From positions 1 through 21,640 of the forward strand of contig CAYVQU010000085.1 in assembly GCA_964453155.1 (NCBI GenBank): DNA of 21,640 bases, read 5' to 3'. A model generated the notes under the pieces. That model was not told where the DNA came from. It made no database searches and saw nothing but the letters and a program-made list of their open reading frames with translations. The stretch is from CAYVQU01 sp964453155. Lineage in GTDB: Bacteria > Chloroflexota > Anaerolineae > Anaerolineales > UBA11858. A program made the position numbers and the translations under genes. Each line of letters begins with the position of its first letter. Position 1 is the first letter of the stretch. Of the stretch, positions 13,555-21,640 are shown in pieces.

Positions 13555-14589
13555 TTACTGAAGCGCTCGGGTAGAGTCTGATTTTTCCCGCCAATGAGTA
13601 AAAACATACAGAAAAATACATAAAGAAAAAATACTAACCACCGTCCCAACTTCAGCCCCCGGCCAATCTTGAGCCAATCCCACCGCACAGACCACCCCGA
13701 CCAGAGCCATGCCAATATAGTAACTCGACACCACTGGGTGCGACAGACCCGAGATCACCAGGCGCTGGTAGAGGTGCGAGCGGTGAGCCGAGAAGACAGC
13801 CTCACGCTTCAGCAGGCGGCGCAGGAAAGTGTAGGCAGCATCAAAGACAAAGGACCAGACCAGCAAAAAGCCCCACACCGGAGCCTGGGGCTGATCTTGG
13901 AGCAGCAGCGGCAGGACGGCGAAACTAAACCCCAGAAAGGCGCTGCCGACATCGCCCATGAAGATTTTAGCCGGCTGCCAATTGTGGAGCAAAAAGCCCA
14001 GGCTGGCAGCAGCCAGCAAAAGACCCAAGACCAGCACCACCGGCTGAGCCAGCAGCCAACCTAATACGGCCCAGCCCAAACCGGCCACTACCCCCTGCCC
14101 CCCGGCTATTCCATCCAGACCGTCCATAAAATTGTAAGCGTTGATGGCACCCACAATCCACAAAACCGTTACCAGCCATCCCTCCCAGTTCAGTTCGATG
14201 AGACCGAAAACCGGGATCTCGATTTCCTGCCAATATCCCACTGCGATTACGACGATAAAAGAACTCAGAAAGTGGACCCCAAAACGAAAAGTAGGCAGTA
14301 AGGAGCGTAAATCATCGATCCAACTGACCAGCGCGATCGTAACTGCCCCCCCCAGAAAGGCCCAGAAAATATTCCAGGGCAGCAATGGCTCAATGACCTG
14401 GTAAACAAAAAAAACGGCTAGAGTCAGGGTTACAATCACCAGCCCCCCCCCTCGTGGTTTGGGCACATCATGAGAACTGCGCTCATTGGGGTGGTCTAAA
14501 ATATCAAATTTTTCCAGCAGGGGGATCAAACCAAAGGTGGCGGTATAAGAGAATATAAATATTCCAAGTCCTAAGAAGATGTAGGTCAT
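13555..14589 (-). CDS. Undecaprenyl-phosphate HexNAc-1-phosphate transferase (WecA/WbpL/TagO-like)
   Basis: A 344-residue polytopic membrane enzyme that starts lipid-linked glycan synthesis by moving a sugar-1-phosphate from a UDP-sugar to undecaprenyl phosphate. The family signatures are all present: DHPNERSSHDVPKPRGGG (32-49), the DD pair in WIDDLRS (90-96), NFMDGLDGIAGG (153-164), MGDVGSAFLGF (211-221) and the cytoplasmic loop AHRSHLYQRL (268-277). About ten membrane segments are expected, in line with the length. Together with the SDR and dehydratase it resembles the wbpL-wbpV-wbpM set for N-acetylated 6-deoxy sugars (family knowledge plus inference). The ATG at 14589 has a rather distant GGGGAG site. 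Confidence 0.94.
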   Translation of the reverse strand: MTYIFLGLGIFIFSYTATFGLIPLLEKFDILDHPNERSSHDVPKPRGGGLVIVTLTLAVFFVYQVIEPLLPWNIFWAFLGGAVTIALVSWIDDLRSLLPTFRFGVHFLSSFIVVIAVGYWQEIEIPVFGLIELNWEGWLVTVLWIVGAINAYNFMDGLDGIAGGQGVVAGLGWAVLGWLLAQPVVLVLGLLLAAASLGFLLHNWQPAKIFMGDVGSAFLGFSFAVLPLLLQDQPQAPVWGFLLVWSFVFDAAYTFLRRLLKREAVFSAHRSHLYQRLVISGLSHPVVSSYYIGMALVGVVCAVGLAQDWPGAEVGTVVSIFSLCIFLYVFTHWREKSDSTRALQ

Positions 14590-14652
14590 TAAAATTCAAA
14601 ACTCCCCGATTGTGAGGCCGGAACCACAAGTTACACCGATTTCCGCTGTTTT

Positions 14653-15660
14653 TTACAACCCACCCTGTTGGCGCATTTCCTGAATGGTTTCACCCCAACC
14701 GGATTGGAGATCGTATTGGGGATGGAAACCAAGCTCGGTGCGAATGCGCTGACTACTGACGGCGATATCTTCGGTGTATTTGTCGATGGTGGCCCGGATG
14801 ATGGGGGCCCGCCGGCCAAGCATACGGGCACCATCTTCGAGTAAACCAGCGGCCAGGCGCACCGGCGCCGTTGGGATTGAAAAGGGGGGTGGCTTTTTAC
14901 TCAGAGCAGATGAAATGGCAGCGATGATCTGGTTTAATGTATAAAATTCGCCGTCCGAGACGTTGAAAACCTGGCCTGCGGCGGCCGGATGCCGGAGAGC
15001 CAGGACAGCCGCGGCGGCCACATCGCGATCATAAATCAGGGTACGACGGTTGTGCCCCCTTCCAACAGGCAAAAAACGATTACGAGCGATAGCCTGGACC
15101 AGCCGGGAATAATTGCCCTTGATGCGGGCGCCATAGACGGCCCCAAACCGCAAGACAGTCCCCAGGGGTTTCCCATCCCTGCGCTGGGCCTGCAAGACGA
15201 TTTGTTCGGCTGCGGCCTTGGTTTGCGCGTAAAGCGTTTCCGGGTTGGTGGGTGAACTTTCATCCAATACCTGGCCGCGGCTGTCACCATAGACGGCGAT
15301 GGTACTGAAGAGCACCACCCGCTTGACGTTGGTTTTTTGGGCCGCCGCGACCACCTTGGCGGTGCCGCCAACATTGACCTGTTCGTATTGCTGGCGCAAG
15401 GCTGGCGGCGGGTTGGTGATATGGAGCAGGGCGGCTAGGTGAATAACCCCATCAACGCCTTGCAGCGCGGTCTGAAGATCATCCGGGTTGGTGATATCCC
15501 CAATTTGAGCCTTGACATCAGACGGGAAGGTGCCGGGGTCGGGATCGTCCAAAGATAGGGTGCGCACCCGGTAGCCCGCAGCGACCAAGGCCTGGACAAC
15601 GCGGGGTCCAACAGCGCCAGTAGCGCCGGTGACGAGGACGAAATTGGAGGCATCATTCAT
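14653..15660 (-). CDS. NAD(P)-dependent sugar epimerase / 4-ketoreductase (extended SDR)
   Basis: 335 residues from the ATG at 15660; a longer TTG frame to 15708 is possible, but the ATG puts the nucleotide-binding strand at the usual position. The Rossmann motif is TGATGAVG (11-18), Asp55 in QIGDITNP is near the adenine site, and the active site is Ser119 with Tyr144-x3-Lys148 (YAQTK). It lies between the WbuB-like GT and the initiating transferase, a place where WbpV-like 4-ketoreductases or C4 epimerases are found, so reduction of the 4-keto sugar made by the dehydratase is plausible. A different sugar epimerase role cannot be ruled out. A small gap separates it from neighbours on both sides. 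Confidence 0.88.
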   Translation of the reverse strand: MNDASNFVLVTGATGAVGPRVVQALVAAGYRVRTLSLDDPDPGTFPSDVKAQIGDITNPDDLQTALQGVDGVIHLAALLHITNPPPALRQQYEQVNVGGTAKVVAAAQKTNVKRVVLFSTIAVYGDSRGQVLDESSPTNPETLYAQTKAAAEQIVLQAQRRDGKPLGTVLRFGAVYGARIKGNYSRLVQAIARNRFLPVGRGHNRRTLIYDRDVAAAAVLALRHPAAAGQVFNVSDGEFYTLNQIIAAISSALSKKPPPFSIPTAPVRLAAGLLEDGARMLGRRAPIIRATIDKYTEDIAVSSQRIRTELGFHPQYDLQSGWGETIQEMRQQGGL

Positions 15661-15753
15661 AAAACTAACCGGACACAGATTTTCATAGATAAACACAGAT
15701 GCTTGCAAAAAAACACATGATAGTTTGGAGATTTTTGCAACTTAGCGTTTGTT

Positions 15754-17001
15754 TCAATGTTCAGCGACCTGGCGAATGACTTGATCGTAGGTTTCGATAA
15801 CGACGGGTTTGCTGTAGTGGTCGACCACCCACTGACGGCCTTTGGCGGCCAGCTCAGCAGCCAATTCTGGAGAATTCCGCAGCTTGCGAAGGGCCGCGAC
15901 CAACTCTGAAACCGATTCTGGTGTCACAATCATCCCGCCCCCAGAATCACCAATCAATTGAGCGGTCTCGGTATCCGGTTCGCTAGCCGCCACAACCGGT
16001 CGTCCGGCAGCCATACAGGTTAAGATTTTGGATGGGATGATATCGTAGGAGAAGCCAGCCCGCATCGGAGAGACACAGATATCGGCCGTGGCGTAGGTTT
16101 GGGGAATATCCTCATAGGGCTGGAAAGGCAGCTTGTAAATGTTCTCCAGGCCAGATTGTGCCAAAACCTGTTCGAAGCGGACACTTCCGGCCCCATCGCC
16201 GATGATCAGGAAAACCACTTCGGGGTCGTCCTCGAATTCGCGGGCGACATCAACAAGAATCTCTAACCCCTGGGTCAGACCGATATTGCCCGCATAGAAA
16301 ACCACATATTGATCCTCCAGCGCATTCCGGGCAGAGAAAGCATTCACCTTTGGGCCAGGTTTCAGCCACTCGGTATCCACAAAAACCGGAGTGAAATAGA
16401 GCTTCTCTTTCGGCACGCCGCGTTCAATAAGGCTCTGGTTGAAGTGATGGGCGATGGAGGTGATGGCCACCGATTTGCGATAGACAAAGGCTTCGATGCC
16501 ATAAGCCAGGCGGATCAAGAGTTTATTCTGTAGCAGCCCCATTCTGACCGGTACATCGGGCCAAAGTTCAAGGACCTCATAGACCATTTTTGAGCGTAAG
16601 AACAGGGCTAAAAGATAACCGTTGATCCCTAAGGTGATGGGCGGCGAGGGCACAAAAATGACCTCCTGGTGCCGAATTTTGAGTGCGGCCAGCAGGGTTG
16701 TACTGGTATGGAACCAGAGATAATCGAATAAACGCGCCCAGATCCGGCCGCGTTTTTGGGGCATGCGAACCCGGATCACGCGCAGACCAGTTTCGACCAC
16801 ATCACTAAAAAGCCTGGGAAAGGGAGGGCGATAAACCGGGTTTTGGAGTACCTCGTCGGATGGGTTATAGTGCGGGGTAGATGTCAAGACGGTGACATCA
16901 TGCCCCAGATTGTGCAACTCCTGCGCCAAATCCGTCATGATGTTGGCCGTGGAAACTATATCTGGGCTAAAAACTAAAGATAACAGAAGTATTTTTGCCA
17001 A
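15754..17001 (-). CDS. Family 4 glycosyltransferase, WbuB/WcaI-like
   Basis: I start this at the TTG at 17001 (about 415 residues): it has GGAG seven bases upstream, and the protein then begins with the family-typical strand AKILLLSLVFSPD. An in-frame GTG at 17073 would overlap the upstream gene and has a poor ribosome site. Other signatures are LTSTPHYNPSDEV, YAGNIGLTQGLE and LPFQPYEDIPQTYATADI. The donor-site block is SPMRAGFSYDIIPSKIL, with threonine in the second acidic position as in many WbuB/WcaI-type members. WbuB enzymes transfer N-acetylated 6-deoxy sugars such as FucNAc, which would fit the dehydratase here (inference). Confidence 0.92.
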   Translation of the reverse strand: MAKILLLSLVFSPDIVSTANIMTDLAQELHNLGHDVTVLTSTPHYNPSDEVLQNPVYRPPFPRLFSDVVETGLRVIRVRMPQKRGRIWARLFDYLWFHTSTTLLAALKIRHQEVIFVPSPPITLGINGYLLALFLRSKMVYEVLELWPDVPVRMGLLQNKLLIRLAYGIEAFVYRKSVAITSIAHHFNQSLIERGVPKEKLYFTPVFVDTEWLKPGPKVNAFSARNALEDQYVVFYAGNIGLTQGLEILVDVAREFEDDPEVVFLIIGDGAGSVRFEQVLAQSGLENIYKLPFQPYEDIPQTYATADICVSPMRAGFSYDIIPSKILTCMAAGRPVVAASEPDTETAQLIGDSGGGMIVTPESVSELVAALRKLRNSPELAAELAAKGRQWVVDHYSKPVVIETYDQVIRQVAEH

Positions 17002-17041
17002 AGCATTACTCCAAAAATATCTCCTAACATGAGTCTCGAAT

Positions 17042-17872
17042 CTAGAATTCCAAATCGCATTTTCTATACTCACGCTCCAATAACTTCAAATCAATCATAA
17101 ATTCATAAAAAGACCTAAGAAGACAATAAATTAAACCTGGCTTCTTATCAAGAAAACCGAAACGGAAAAAATAAAGGTAAAAGAAAACAATGAAAGGTCT
17201 TAGGGGTAATCTATAAATCAGTTGCTTAATTGCCTTTCTGCGATTGACAGGGTTGCGTGAAAAAAGTTTTGAAATCTCAAGATTTTGCAGTAATTCAGTC
17301 GCTAATGTACTACTCTCCATAGATGAGTACTTATTGTGCCTCGCAAACCAATAGAAAACACCTTTGTTGAACGGGAAGTGATTAATATGGGAACTCAGAA
17401 AACCTGTCTCTAAATCCGTGGTATATTCCTCGTTTATTTCCCGGTGTACAAACACATGTCCCACCCTCATCACACGAGCAAACCATGTCGGATAACCACT
17501 AGTTCTTTTTAACCACTGTCCCATAAACATATCACGTCTTCTCATACGATAGATTCCAATGTCATGATTATCCGCTGCAACCATCTGCAATATTTCATTT
17601 TTTGCTTTAGGAGTCACTCGCTCGTCCGCGTCTAACATTAAAATCCACGGGTTTTTGTATTCAACTTTTTTGAAAGCCATATTGCGCTGACGCGCATAAT
17701 TGTCAAATTTCCGCTGAAAGACCCTTGCTCCTGCTGTTTTTGCTATCTCAACGGTTTTATCATTGCTGAAAGAATCATATACAACGATATCATCAGACCA
17801 AGAAACAGATGATAGACACTCGGGCAAATTGCATTCCTCGTTCAAGGTTAGAATTAGTACTGAGATTGACAT
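17042..17872 (-). CDS. Family 2 glycosyltransferase, WaaE/KdtX-like
   Basis: A 276-residue GT-A enzyme. SVLILTLNEECNLPECL (4-20), SDDIVVYDSFSNDKTVEIA (26-44), NYARQRNMAF (58-67) and the metal-binding LDADERV (80-86) are the hallmarks of the WaaE-like GT2 group, which adds glucose or a related sugar to lipid-linked or lipid A-core acceptors. GYPTWFARVMRVG and NHFPFNKGVFYWFARHNKYS follow. A hydrophobic, aromatic stretch near 215-245 suggests attachment to the membrane. It is AT-rich like the four genes upstream and unlike the GC-richer genes downstream, so it closes the AT-rich block. The ATG at 17872 is 17 bases after the kinase-like gene. Confidence 0.92.
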   Translation of the reverse strand: MSISVLILTLNEECNLPECLSSVSWSDDIVVYDSFSNDKTVEIAKTAGARVFQRKFDNYARQRNMAFKKVEYKNPWILMLDADERVTPKAKNEILQMVAADNHDIGIYRMRRRDMFMGQWLKRTSGYPTWFARVMRVGHVFVHREINEEYTTDLETGFLSSHINHFPFNKGVFYWFARHNKYSSMESSTLATELLQNLEISKLFSRNPVNRRKAIKQLIYRLPLRPFIVFFYLYFFRFGFLDKKPGLIYCLLRSFYEFMIDLKLLEREYRKCDLEF

Positions 17873-17889
17873 AAATGATAACCGTTCTC

Positions 17890-18543
17890 TTAATCCAAAA
17901 AGTCATTCATTATTTTTTTTACCACCCTAGAAACTGAAGAATTATTTTCTACAGCAATAGGTTTTTCTTTCTGCTCGAGTTTCTCATAAAGCAGCTTTCG
18001 ATGTTCGAAATCATGGTCATTTAGGTATTCAGGTCTAGCAATCAATATGTTCTCATAATCGCGTTTTATTATGTACTGTTTGGCTCTAAGCGGTATGATC
18101 AGAGAGAACAGCTTAAACCAATTGCTTTCCAATAGCTCAGGTGTACGGGTGTCGACAGCCAAATCAATCAAAACATCGTAAACCCACCGATCACATATTA
18201 AAATATCAGGGGTTATAATTGTCGTGAAAAACCAAACTTTTACGCGGCTAAATAGTGTATCAAGATACGTTAAGAAGATATACAATTTGCAAAACAGCTT
18301 GCTACGATAAAATTCGTGGCGCCATACTATTTTCCCATCTGCATTTACCCTTTTACGCGATAGCCCCACAAGGCGACAAAATCCATGAACAGGCTTTACT
18401 AAATAGTGGTTATAACGCAACCAAATGTATTGTGTCGAAAATCCCCGAGAATCGAGTTCGTTTTGTAAGCTTTTGATTATTGTAGTCTTTCCCACACCAT
18501 CCAGACCACTAATAATTATATAGTCAGTTGTCAGCTTGATCAA
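17890..18543 (-). CDS. Thymidylate-kinase-like P-loop protein in a polysaccharide locus
   Basis: 217 residues if started at the TTG at 18543 (AAGG nine bases upstream; 20-base overlap with the preceding gene). An ATG at 18591 would overlap by 68 bases and add residues not expected before the P-loop. The Walker A motif GLDGVGKTT is at 13-21; a DRW motif (about 118-120) is in place of the DR(Y/F/H) of dTMP kinases, and a lid-like arginine lies in RPEYLNDHD (about 170-178). The insert between them is longer than in housekeeping Tmk. Phosphorylation of a nucleotide, sugar or lipid is possible. Co-location with glycosyltransferases and a nucleotidyltransferase suggests a modification of the glycan, but I would not name a substrate. 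Confidence 0.8.
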   Translation of the reverse strand: MIKLTTDYIIISGLDGVGKTTIIKSLQNELDSRGFSTQYIWLRYNHYLVKPVHGFCRLVGLSRKRVNADGKIVWRHEFYRSKLFCKLYIFLTYLDTLFSRVKVWFFTTIITPDILICDRWVYDVLIDLAVDTRTPELLESNWFKLFSLIIPLRAKQYIIKRDYENILIARPEYLNDHDFEHRKLLYEKLEQKEKPIAVENNSSVSRVVKKIMNDFLD

Positions 18544-19729
18544 CTCCTGAAGCCTTGAGCCATGCGCGGGCAACTCCGGCCCATGTTTCACTTTTTTGAA
18601 ATGCTAAAGATGCCTTTTGACTTAGAAAGTCATAATGCTCATCGTCCACTAGTAGTGCATCCATTTTCTTGGCTAAATCCTTGGCACTACCAGTTCGAGC
18701 ACATAAACCAAATTCTTTTACAAACTCTCCTGTCCCACTAGGACCTGTTGAGATCACTGGTTTACCATAGCCCGCAGATTCAATTATTGCAAGAGGTATT
18801 TCTGATGGAACTAATAAAAACGGCAATACAACAGCATGGCAATTCTCAACACAAACAGCTAAATGCGAACGAGAAAGTGATTGCCAATGACACTCAACCC
18901 TATCCACAAGGCTATTTCTCTTTATCTTGCTTTCGATTTTATGACGATGGACCTCTAGCTCTATATTTGAATCATCCCTGAATAAGCATACTAAATAGGC
19001 ATCTGGTTTAGTGCGCAATAAATGTTCAAAAGCATCTAACAATTGATAGACACCACGAATTGGAGTAGGAGGCCCAAAGAAAAGAAAATATTTTTTTCTT
19101 GTTGTTTTTTTCGGAGCTATATTTTTTGAAGATGGCTCCACTTTATTTAACGGAAAGCTTGCCTTTCCTGGAGAAATAGCAAAGACGCGTTTTTCAGGCC
19201 AACCAGCCGTGATTAATGCACGTCGTGTATATTCAGTCATTGTGATAATAGAAACCAAGCCTGCCGTTTTTAAACCCCTTACTAAAAACCGGGTAGGATA
19301 TATAGATTGTGCAATGTAGGGCAATAGTGTTTTTATACTCAACAAATGGATAACCGCGATAATGGCACGGAATTTATAAACTGCCCCAGGGATGTAACCA
19401 ATCAGGATCAAATTGTCTAATGACTGAAGAAACCGGCCTACTTTACCTGCACCCCACCAAGCAAAAGGCCAATAAAGGACATCTGGTTGTTCTCTCTCAA
19501 TTTCAATTCGTATTTGCTGCGCTTGGCTTCCTGCTCGCAATTTGGGAATATTCTTGATCTTTATACCTTTATAATCCCATTCTTCCCCAATGTCTGTTGT
19601 AGTACCAGAATAAACTAGTATCTCATTTCCAACTTTTTCCATCTCGATTGCCACTTCAAGAATTATTCGCCAAGGCAGCAAATGAACATTTTCTAAATTT
19701 AATTCGTATGTATAAATCGCAATTTTCAT
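18524..19729 (-). CDS. Family 4 glycosyltransferase (GT-B), AT-rich block
   Basis: 401 residues from the ATG at 19729 (a TTG one codon earlier is also open). The fold is GT-B: MKIAIYTYELN at the start, a middle segment FLFFGPPTPIRGVYQLLDAFE that matches the start of the donor lobe, and PFLLVPSEIPLAIIESAGYGKPVIS at the donor site, where the first acid of E-x7-E is replaced by serine with an adjacent glutamate. TGEFVKEFGLCARTG follows. Central hydrophobic residues (about 118-155) could touch the membrane. It begins 9 bases after the stop of the preceding GT4, so they form one operon. Donor and acceptor are unknown. Confidence 0.88.
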   Translation of the reverse strand: MKIAIYTYELNLENVHLLPWRIILEVAIEMEKVGNEILVYSGTTTDIGEEWDYKGIKIKNIPKLRAGSQAQQIRIEIEREQPDVLYWPFAWWGAGKVGRFLQSLDNLILIGYIPGAVYKFRAIIAVIHLLSIKTLLPYIAQSIYPTRFLVRGLKTAGLVSIITMTEYTRRALITAGWPEKRVFAISPGKASFPLNKVEPSSKNIAPKKTTRKKYFLFFGPPTPIRGVYQLLDAFEHLLRTKPDAYLVCLFRDDSNIELEVHRHKIESKIKRNSLVDRVECHWQSLSRSHLAVCVENCHAVVLPFLLVPSEIPLAIIESAGYGKPVISTGPSGTGEFVKEFGLCARTGSAKDLAKKMDALLVDDEHYDFLSQKASLAFQKSETWAGVARAWLKASGVDQADN

Positions 19730-19738
19730 CAAATTCTA

Positions 19739-20857
19739 TCATCTACTCTGAAAACTCAGTAGCCAATGAGCGGTTTTTTTAAGCATTCTTTCTTCAGTAA
19801 ATTCATCAAAAAATCTCTGTTTTGCGTTTGAGCCAAGCCTATGGCGAAATTCAGAATCTAACACTAATCTTATTATCGCATCTTCTAAAGCAGTCACATC
19901 AGCAGGGGGAACAACTAGTGCATGTTTTTCATGACGAACGGACTCGGGGTTACCACCAACAGACGTTGCAACGATTCCTTTTCCTGCACGCATAGCTTCT
20001 AAAAGAGCTATAGAATGATACTCGGACAACGAGGGTAAAACAAAAATATCAAATATCTCAAGCCAATCATCAACATTATCTTGAAAACCGACAAACAAGG
20101 TATTCTCTGAGATTCCTATTTGAATACTAAGCTGCTTTAGAATTTCTTCTTGTGTACCCCACCCAACAATCAGCAATCGAACATTTGGCAACTTTGATGA
20201 TACTCTTGAAAAAGCTTCAAGCAGATGCTTTACACCTTTCACTGGTTCTAAGCGAGATGCAATCCCAATAACAATATCCGTATCCTTCAATCCAACAGTT
20301 GAACGCACTATTTTTTCTGTATTCTGACATTGGGGCTCAAGTCCATTATGAATAGTGATTATTTTCTGGGATGGTATCTTTTTTGAGATCAAGTACTTGC
20401 GGCTATGTTCAGCAACAGCAACTATTCCATCCGCATGCTTCCGGTATACATAGTGGAGCGCACCATTAAAAATTGGTTGGACAAATACTCGCGAACTTTT
20501 GGGAGCATGATATTTTCCATGATAGGAACAGACAAACGGAAAATTCCTTTTCAAATAAATTTGACAAAATCGGGCCACAATCGGGCCATTAAATCCATGA
20601 ACAAAAACCAAATCCGCTTTTTGTTCATCAATTAACTGAGAAGTTCTAGCTATCCAAGAAAAATCCCCGCGGCTTTGAATTGGAATCATAATAACCCCTT
20701 TTTTCTGCAGATAATGTACATCCGTATCCCAACTTAATCCATAAATACAAGCAGTGGTTATCATGATATCAGCGCATGAATCTAAATCCATGTATGTTTC
20801 AACTACCTTATCGATGCCCCCACCACACCATCCCCAAAGTATACTCAAAATTCGCAT
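19739..20857 (-). CDS. Family 4 glycosyltransferase (GT-B), AT-rich block
   Basis: 372 residues from the ATG at 20857, two bases after the TAA of the upstream gene and with AAGG just upstream; a TTG at 20875 would overlap that gene. MRILSILWGWCGGGIDKVVETY opens the acceptor lobe with the glycine-rich loop of GT4 enzymes. The donor lobe has VIGIASRLEPVKGVKHLLEAF, then FVLPSLSEYHSIALLEAMRAG (the E-x7-E motif intact) and GGNPESVRHEKHALVVPP. It probably adds a sugar to the repeat unit in the cytoplasm. A/T content is high, as in its neighbours. Confidence 0.92.
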   Translation of the reverse strand: MRILSILWGWCGGGIDKVVETYMDLDSCADIMITTACIYGLSWDTDVHYLQKKGVIMIPIQSRGDFSWIARTSQLIDEQKADLVFVHGFNGPIVARFCQIYLKRNFPFVCSYHGKYHAPKSSRVFVQPIFNGALHYVYRKHADGIVAVAEHSRKYLISKKIPSQKIITIHNGLEPQCQNTEKIVRSTVGLKDTDIVIGIASRLEPVKGVKHLLEAFSRVSSKLPNVRLLIVGWGTQEEILKQLSIQIGISENTLFVGFQDNVDDWLEIFDIFVLPSLSEYHSIALLEAMRAGKGIVATSVGGNPESVRHEKHALVVPPADVTALEDAIIRLVLDSEFRHRLGSNAKQRFFDEFTEERMLKKTAHWLLSFQSR

Positions 20858-20859
20858 AT

Positions 20860-21537
20860 TTACCTTTCCGGCCAAGAGTCTCCCAAAATTATAACTTCAC
20901 CTAATTTCTTTTGATCCTGCAGCGAAGCTTGTAACACAAGAACAAATGGTTTTTCATCACTCCTCATTTTATTTAAGAAATTTATTTCATCGGCCAAAAA
21001 CAAATCTAGTGGCTGCCCACCCAAAAATGCTCGATATCTCTCCTTCATAACAATCACGAATGCTTGAAAACCATTTACTAAGCCTTCCTTTCTGAGAATA
21101 CGCACATCAATATCGCTTTTGTCGTGCCACTCACCTCGAGTGACACTACCATAAACTAGCAAAGCCTTTATTGCTTGACGCGTCTCTAATCGGGCGGCCA
21201 TTTTTGAGAGGTAGTAACATGTTGCATTTTCACCAGCGTTTCGTAATCCAGGAAAAGCAAATAACATTAAGGCCCACCAATTACTAAAAACAATCCAGTA
21301 AATGGTATGTACTATCAGAATACTAAACAAGATCGTTTTCCAATGAAAAATATCAATTTGCAATAAGAATGAGCTTAATAAAACGAACAAGCATAACCCC
21401 AAAAACTCTGAGCCTATTCGAAACAGAAGTTCTGTAGTATCCATGTAAAGTATTCCCTGGCTCAGCCAATTTCTGGGAATGTTTAGAAGTTTTGCTTCCC
21501 CACCTATGACACTCTTTCGCTTCTTTTTTTTTACCAT
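20860..21537 (-). CDS. Membrane-attached nucleotidyltransferase-fold protein
   Basis: A 225-residue protein with a very basic start (MVKKKKRKS), two hydrophobic segments (about 44-60 and 67-95) and a C-terminal Pol-beta-type nucleotidyltransferase domain. The core motif is LLVYGSVTRGEWHDKSDIDVRIL (first and last parts at 126-131 and 141-148), with Gly130-Ser131 and acids Asp142 and Asp144; Asp178 in PLDLFL is a likely third metal ligand. These residues suggest an active enzyme transferring a nucleotide, but the acceptor is unknown. The same fold occurs in MNT/HEPN toxin systems, yet no HEPN partner is adjacent. It is the first gene of the AT-rich block, with a fair AAGGA ribosome site, and the following GT4 starts two bases after its stop. 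Confidence 0.85.
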   Translation of the reverse strand: MVKKKKRKSVIGGEAKLLNIPRNWLSQGILYMDTTELLFRIGSEFLGLCLFVLLSSFLLQIDIFHWKTILFSILIVHTIYWIVFSNWWALMLFAFPGLRNAGENATCYYLSKMAARLETRQAIKALLVYGSVTRGEWHDKSDIDVRILRKEGLVNGFQAFVIVMKERYRAFLGGQPLDLFLADEINFLNKMRSDEKPFVLVLQASLQDQKKLGEVIILGDSWPER

Positions 21538-21640
21538 TTTCTTCTTTCCTTCATTATCTCACACAGCACTTCCTAAAATAAAATTTTCTACTAAAGACTC
21601 TACTGCAGTAACTCAGGCAAAACAGAAGCGTTGAGCAACA

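Noticed and set aside
20860..21537. Nucleotidyltransferase as an MNT antitoxin of a HEPN/MNT toxin pair
   Set aside because: No small HEPN gene is adjacent, the protein carries membrane segments and a longer C-terminus, and it starts a glycosyltransferase operon.

Overview
This window is almost entirely one polysaccharide (capsule / exopolysaccharide / O-antigen-type) biosynthesis locus. Every confident gene is on the minus strand, so transcription runs from high to low coordinates. The mix of an undecaprenyl-phosphate sugar-1-phosphate transferase, several GT4 and GT2 glycosyltransferases, a flippase, an O-antigen-ligase-like protein and two membrane proteins built on the FlaA1/WbpM plan points to a bacterium using a lipid-linked (Wzx/Wzy-like) route. 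Phylum cannot be proved from sequence alone. The gene style and an exported lamin-tail protein with a C-terminal membrane anchor are compatible with an Anaerolineae-like Chloroflexota (inference, low confidence).

Layout, in transcription order. (1) 21537-17042: AT-rich block with a membrane-linked nucleotidyltransferase, two GT4 enzymes, a thymidylate-kinase-like P-loop protein and a GT2 enzyme. Sampled 60-base lines have 19/60 and 17/60 G+C. (2) 17001-10289: GC-richer core (one sampled line 42/60) with a WbuB-like GT4, an extended SDR, a WecA/WbpL-like initiating transferase, another GT4 and a WbpM/CapD-like UDP-sugar 4,6-dehydratase. (3) 10288-9921: a 368-base gap filled by palindromic repeats and the leader of the next gene. 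(4) 9920-8034: a membrane-anchored FlaA1-type N-terminus fused to a DegT-type PLP aminotransferase instead of the usual dehydratase domain. (5) 7888-7082: exported lamin-tail-domain protein. (6) 7081-6025: two tandem GIY-YIG nuclease genes interleaved with complex inverted repeats. (7) 5952-4483: O-antigen ligase/polymerase-like protein. (8) 4446-4216: a small MITE-like element with a 9-base target duplication, next to a rho-independent terminator. (9) 4172-130: flippase, GT2, GT4 and a small membrane protein, with a second, inverted copy of the MITE-like element at the window edge (1-54).

Proposed pathway (inference): the dehydratase makes a UDP-4-keto-6-deoxy-HexNAc. This is either reduced by the SDR or aminated by the fusion aminotransferase. 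The WecA/WbpL-like enzyme loads the first sugar on undecaprenyl phosphate, the GTs extend it, the flippase exports it, and the ligase-like protein polymerises or transfers it.

The most unusual signals are: the GIY-YIG genes embedded in repeats whose units vary in stem sequence but keep pairing (compensatory changes); the placement of those repeats exactly at the stop codons of four genes; the FlaA1-N/DegT fusion; and the inverted MITE-like pair bracketing the flippase module.
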